A DNA stretch of 64,000 nucleotides. Origin: Gloeophyllum trabeum ATCC 11539. Lineage: Eukaryota > Basidiomycota > Agaricomycetes > Gloeophyllales > Gloeophyllaceae. Below, piece after piece: positions 59,647-64,000 of this stretch. Every line of letters begins with the position of its first letter. Positions within the stretch are counted from its first letter, which is position 1. The position numbers and the translations under genes are program-made. The notes under the pieces were generated by a model. It was not told where the DNA came from and did no database searches. It was given only the letters and a program-made list of their open reading frames with translations. The stretch is taken from positions 776,277-840,276 of the forward strand of contig NW_006920423.1 in assembly GCF_000344685.1 (NCBI RefSeq), in the 5' to 3' direction.

Positions 59647-59907
59647 AAATGGAAGGGAAAAGTGCCCTTAGCGTCAGGGAACAGCACAAAGCCAACAGGT
59701 CCAACACAGATATAAGAGCAATAACATAAGATCAACGTCAATGATCGGCTGGACTTGGTTGCAGGCAGCCAGAGCAGGGGCAAAGATGCCGACGTGAAGT
59801 CGGCACTTCCCAGTAGTGGACTGTCAATCTATAATACAAAAGGTGGTTGCCTTTCCCACGGGGGATAAACGCAGCATTGACTTTTATGGCAGTCGGGCTG
59901 TGGCTTA

Positions 59908-60384
59908 ATTCCGATTCCCCTAGAATCGGTTTACTGTTCAGTCGTTGTATAGGGCTCTCTGGTGATCGAAAATTGCCAGCGTTGAACAGGGGTTATACCC
60001 CTTATAGCCCAAATTACCTTAACTGTAACGGGAGCACCCTCCTTAAATGGAAGGTCCACCGATCCAGATCTTACCACCATCAGCAAATAGGAGCTATTAC
60101 CCCTCATGTCAATAATTACCATTTGTGAATAGGGACTAATTCCAGATATGTAGTGTGGTCTCTGCACGGCACGATCCTTTCAAGATCTCGGGCCAATGGC
60201 ACTGTCAGGCATCCCCCGGCTGTGTGTGGAATTGCGCCGATGGCAAGTACCCTGCTGCCTACGGCACAAGATTGGTAAGTTACATATGAGGCATAGTATT
60301 AGTACTGGCAGCATTGAGGCCTCAGCCTGACGACGTGCATCTCAGCTACAGTATGCATGTGCACTGACTCAGTGACTCGATAGT
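59908..60384 (+). repeat. Direct repeat, left copy (abuts assembly gap)
   Basis: 477 bp beginning ATTCCGATTCCCCTAGAATC; it matches 61096-61572 at a constant offset of 1,188 with no difference found by eye. It contains the palindrome GGGGTTATACCCC. It ends exactly where the run of N begins, so its true right boundary is unknown. Confidence 0.9.
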
Positions 60385-60961
60385 NNNNNNNNNNNNNNNN
60401 NNNNNNNNNNNNNNNNNNNNNNNNNNNNNNNNNNNNNNNNNNNNNNNNNNNNNNNNNNNNNNNNNNNNNNNNNNNNNNNNNNNNNNNNNNNNNNNNNNNN
60501 NNNNNNNNNNNNNNNNNNNNNNNNNNNNNNNNNNNNNNNNNNNNNNNNNNNNNNNNNNNNNNNNNNNNNNNNNNNNNNNNNNNNNNNNNNNNNNNNNNNN
60601 NNNNNNNNNNNNNNNNNNNNNNNNNNNNNNNNNNNNNNNNNNNNNNNNNNNNNNNNNNNNNNNNNNNNNNNNNNNNNNNNNNNNNNNNNNNNNNNNNNNN
60701 NNNNNNNNNNNNNNNNNNNNNNNNNNNNNNNNNNNNNNNNNNNNNNNNNNNNNNNNNNNNNNNNNNNNNNNNNNNNNNNNNNNNNNNNNNNNNNNNNNNN
60801 NNNNNNNNNNNNNNNNNNNNNNNNNNNNNNNNNNNNNNNNNNNNNNNNNNNNNNNNNNNNNNNNNNNNNNNNNNNNNNNNNNNNNNNNNNNNNNNNNNNN
60901 NNNNNNNNNNNNNNNNNNNNNNNNNNNNNNNNNNNNNNNNNNNNNNNNNNNNNNNNNNNNN
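60385..60961. other. Assembly gap (577 N)
   Basis: Unresolved bases. Any frames spanning it are meaningless. Its position at the end of a perfect direct repeat suggests the assembler failed in a repeat. Confidence 0.99.
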
Positions 60962-61095
60962 GTCGTTGTTCCCTCATATTTATTAACACGCAACTGGACT
61001 ATGCAATGTTCGACAGGAGGCGGACACTGATAGAGCATCTGGACCTATTGATTCGCGTAAACCGAGCCTATATAACATTTCTGCCTCATCCGTGG

Positions 61096-61572
61096 ATTCC
61101 GATTCCCCTAGAATCGGTTTACTGTTCAGTCGTTGTATAGGGCTCTCTGGTGATCGAAAATTGCCAGCGTTGAACAGGGGTTATACCCCTTATAGCCCAA
61201 ATTACCTTAACTGTAACGGGAGCACCCTCCTTAAATGGAAGGTCCACCGATCCAGATCTTACCACCATCAGCAAATAGGAGCTATTACCCCTCATGTCAA
61301 TAATTACCATTTGTGAATAGGGACTAATTCCAGATATGTAGTGTGGTCTCTGCACGGCACGATCCTTTCAAGATCTCGGGCCAATGGCACTGTCAGGCAT
61401 CCCCCGGCTGTGTGTGGAATTGCGCCGATGGCAAGTACCCTGCTGCCTACGGCACAAGATTGGTAAGTTACATATGAGGCATAGTATTAGTACTGGCAGC
61501 ATTGAGGCCTCAGCCTGACGACGTGCATCTCAGCTACAGTATGCATGTGCACTGACTCAGTGACTCGATAGT
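61096..61572 (+). repeat. Direct repeat, right copy
   Basis: Matches 59908-60384 throughout, then continues into unique AT-rich sequence. The 134 bp between the gap and this copy (60962-61095) do not resemble the sequence left of the first copy, so simple contig overlap does not explain it. LTRs of a retrotransposon or a segmental duplication are possible; TG...CA ends are not obvious. Confidence 0.9.
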
Positions 61573-62750
61573 AATGCTACCCGAGTGTAGTACTGAAGTA
61601 AATAGTGTATTGTGTATTGAAATAACTGTACTTGACACTGAGTATAGGATGATTGAAGGTTCTAGCCACACACAGTTATGTTTGAGAGTTACAAACTCAT
61701 ATGATTTAGTATCACTGAGATCAACATATAATAACTAGGAGTATTCTTGATGCCGCGCAGTGCCCGGGAGGCTAGAAAGACTATTTACCTACTTGTAGAA
61801 CCCTTGCCACTCGTTTACCTTACGAGGAATCGGACCTGGCGTGCCGCGCAGCGCCGAATACTTCCCAAGTGGAAGATACTTATAATGTGGCATGTGGGCA
61901 GGCTCCCTGCATACTTCAGGGGGAGCTTATTTATCTGAGGTCAAGTTGATAATTTTTTCCGAAGGGATTGAGCAGTCTGTCCTGATATTTCTGTCACAGT
62001 GGTGTTATTCCTATTATATATATTGTGCTATGATAGACTCATGTGTCATGAGCCATGAAATTGGGGGAGAAGGTTAGGCTACACAGGGGAGAGTCAGCCC
62101 ACGGAGGGTCAGCTCATGCAGGGGAGAAGAGTTTTAGCCCACACAAGGGAGAAGGGTTTTAGGCCATGCAGGAGAGGAGGATATGGTGGGGAGGGTGTTA
62201 GGCCATGCAGGGGGACTGTTCAGATTTGTATGCACATCCTTGGGTGTGCCCTGGAATTATCCATTATGGTAATTGATAGTTGTCTGAGTCTCAGTATATT
62301 CCACTTGCTTCATACTGCTTATCTCTATTTGAGCTCTTAAAATTTCCCATCATGTAGACAGAAGAGCTGTATGAGCCTATGAGGTGACACATCAGGGAGA
62401 TCTGGTATTTCCTCCTTTCTGTAATCATATCTCACACTACATGTTTTTCCAATATTGCATATTTGATTCTCATTATAGTCTATTCAACTCTATGTATCCT
62501 GACTCACCCACATACAGTAGCTGAATCCTATTATTCAATGTGAGGAGCTGACCATCGCGAAGGTGTGATTCCTACGGCATAAGGAAAGCACCAGTCAGTG
62601 GGTTGAGGCGGGAGGCAACGCCACCGGGAACGCCCGAGCAATGCACGTGGCGGCAGCAGCGCCACCGAGCCTGTATGTAACCCTACGCTAGGGTTGACAA
62701 GCCATTGAGTGGCGTGGGAGATCCTTTACGCATTTCGAGACCGCTAAGTA
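61573..62750. other. Repeat-derived, AT-rich intergenic sequence
   Basis: No gene recognised. Contains related words cgcgcagtgcccg / cgcgcagcgccg (61753 and 61845), a degenerate minisatellite (62080-62215), and at 62600-62660 a GC-rich patch (ggcgggaggcaacgccaccg) unlike its surroundings that could be an insertion footprint. Confidence 0.4.
62080..62215. repeat. Degenerate minisatellite
   Basis: About five imperfect units of roughly 25-40 bp built from GGCCATGCAGGGGAGA-like cores separated by gtttta/gtcag spacers (ggctacacaggggagag, gctcatgcaggggagaag, gcccacacaagggagaag, ggccatgcaggagagg, ggccatgcagggggac). Confidence 0.65.
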
Positions 62751-63387
62751 TACTATCATTGGGGGGGTTCTGTAAAAACTTGACAATATGACCGGCCACG
62801 GGCTACCTTCTTCATCATTCCCTGTTATTTCACTCAGGCATCATAGTATACCTTCCTAAGTACCATCTGCAAAAAGAATGATCTCGATTCACTATGTACA
62901 GAGTAATACAGAGAGATGCCGCACACAGACAGCACTTGCGGGGAGTAATGTAAAAACGTCACGCGCGGGTAACACTATCCGATCCGCGCGCGTCTGTCAC
63001 GCATCTGTCACGCCCTTGGGCCCTTGGAGTTCTGTAAAATCTACCATACGAGCACTTCACAAGCCTGCAGCTATTATCGGGTGGGCGCAGGAGGTTTACA
63101 CATACAAGAAACACCTCCTCTAGGCAAGCCGATATATGCCGGGGCCGTGTAGGCTGGCAGATCTACCCATCAAGTGGCCATCAGACCTGTTCCAGTGGGC
63201 ATTTTGGACGGTGTTCAACCTCCCATACGACAAGGGGCCAACTTGAGGCAATTTTGACTTCACAGACCATCTGTATGGTATACAATGCATATACGTACCA
63301 ACCTGCTAAGCTCCCTGTAGCATACTTCTCGAGATTTCGGAGTTCTGTAAAAAATCTAACTTTTACAGAACCCCCCCAATGATAGTA
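62751..63387. mobile_element. 637-bp MITE with 27-bp perfect terminal inverted repeats
   Basis: The left end 62751-62777 (TACTATCATTGGGGGGGTTC then TGTAAAA) is the exact reverse complement of 63361-63387. The first and last TA may be the target duplication, making the element proper CTATCATT...AATGATAG. The interior has no transposase frame but repeats TTCTGTAAAA-like words (62768, 62950 variant, 63031, 63342). Superfamily unassigned. Confidence 0.8.
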
Positions 63388-64000
63388 CCGACAAAGGGGG
63401 AGCCCAATTAATCATATCCAAATACGGACTCCATGCTTCCATTCCCGTCAGCTTTCACACAAGTCACCGAAGACCTCAAGGCGCTTCGATATCCGTTTCC
63501 CTTTTTGTTATCTCACTTCTGTGATTATATACTGTACGTTCGTCGTTCGACTTATAAGTCGACCACACCGCGCCTTTGCAGACTATTGCTCTTTCCCCCT
63601 TCTCTCACAAGCCCATCGCTGCTCTCCTTCTGCTGCCATGCCGGAGTGAGTATTGGCCGCGCCAACGGGCTTCCATCCCGCATTACACGCCGTGCGGTCC
63701 TGTGTAGCTTGTAAGCATTGCTATTTCCATCTTGGAGTCGATCGGTGGGGGTGTGAATGCGGGGTATCATCGTACCACTCTACTGGATATGTCGGAGACT
63801 GCCCAGTATCATAGTATGTCTGCTTGCTATCTCACTGGGTCTGACACTCCTCACTCTAGAATTCTTCGAAATTCGGCGAAATATCCTTGCTTCGGACAGT
63901 TTGGGCATTTTGAGCGGTTTCGCTATCTGCCACGCCGGCTTGATTTTCGCCTTCGTTCCGGGCGCTCTCACAAGAACACCTTGTCCCCTTCCTTTTTCTC
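63388..64000. other. Right-edge sequence, possible 5' end of a gene
   Basis: Pyrimidine-rich region (63590-63640) followed by ATGCCGGA and a GTGAGT donor-like site at about 63646. This could be a first exon whose gene continues beyond the window, but I could not extend it through the following introns. Confidence 0.25.

Noticed and set aside
60346..61038. Long minus-strand frames across the gap
   Set aside because: They consist almost entirely of unknown bases.
1..64000. CRISPR arrays, operons, Shine-Dalgarno sites
   Set aside because: The window is eukaryotic with spliceosomal introns; no regularly spaced repeat array was seen.

Overview
The window is nuclear DNA of a filamentous basidiomycete, most likely an agaricomycete. 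The evidence is dense GT-AG introns of about 47-65 nt, often with a CTGAC/CTAAC-like branch site, and a gene set that includes a STAND-type fungal N-terminal domain, F-box/LRR proteins, a highly reducing polyketide synthase, eukaryotic nitrate reductase, VPS15 and an Rsc7/Swp82 chromatin subunit. All gene models were spliced by eye from reading frames, splice signals and family motifs; nothing was searched against a database.

Layout. 1-660: Tc1/mariner-like element with long terminal inverted repeats and a broken transposase. 660-2.9 kb: no recognisable gene. 3.0-3.6 kb (+): small heat-shock protein. 5.6-11.4 kb (-): complete 16-exon VPS15 (kinase, HEAT, WD40). 13.1-15.9 kb (+): carnitine acyltransferase with a GC-AG intron. 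16.2-18.35 kb (-): phenol 2-monooxygenase-type FAD hydroxylase, divergent from 18.7-20.6 kb (+) Rsc7/Swp82-like subunit. 20.9-24.1 kb: locally amplified family of small C2H2 zinc-finger genes (two coding copies plus an extra orphan tail). 24.3-25.6 kb (-): unrecognised nuclear-type protein. 26.7-28.0 kb (+): F-box-like protein, converging on a truncated STAND/ubiquitin-like N-terminal domain (-).

29.5-42.6 kb is the metabolic centre. A carotenoid cleavage oxygenase (-) and a 27-exon polyketide synthase (+, about 2,800 aa, KS-AT-DH-MT-psiER-KR-ACP-TE) are divergently arranged. The synthase ends in a thioesterase resembling that of animal fatty acid synthase and has a degraded enoylreductase nucleotide site, so an unsaturated, C-methylated chain released as a free acid is the likely product class. 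42.9-47.7 kb (-): nitrate reductase. 48.2-49.1 kb (-): four-helix membrane protein, divergent from 49.4-51.2 kb (+) RNA polymerase III subunit RPC34/RPC6 with a large charged insertion. 52.0-54.1 kb (+): SLC49/FLVCR-like MFS transporter, converging on biotin-protein ligase (54.4-56.4 kb, -).

The right end is repeat-rich: a 434-bp TA-flanked MITE made of repeated AACCCATA words (56.6-57.0 kb); an F-box/LRR gene with an in-frame UGA (57.9-59.6 kb, -); 477-bp direct repeats with no difference found, around a 577-bp assembly gap; a degenerate minisatellite; and a 637-bp MITE with 27-bp perfect terminal repeats (62.75-63.39 kb).
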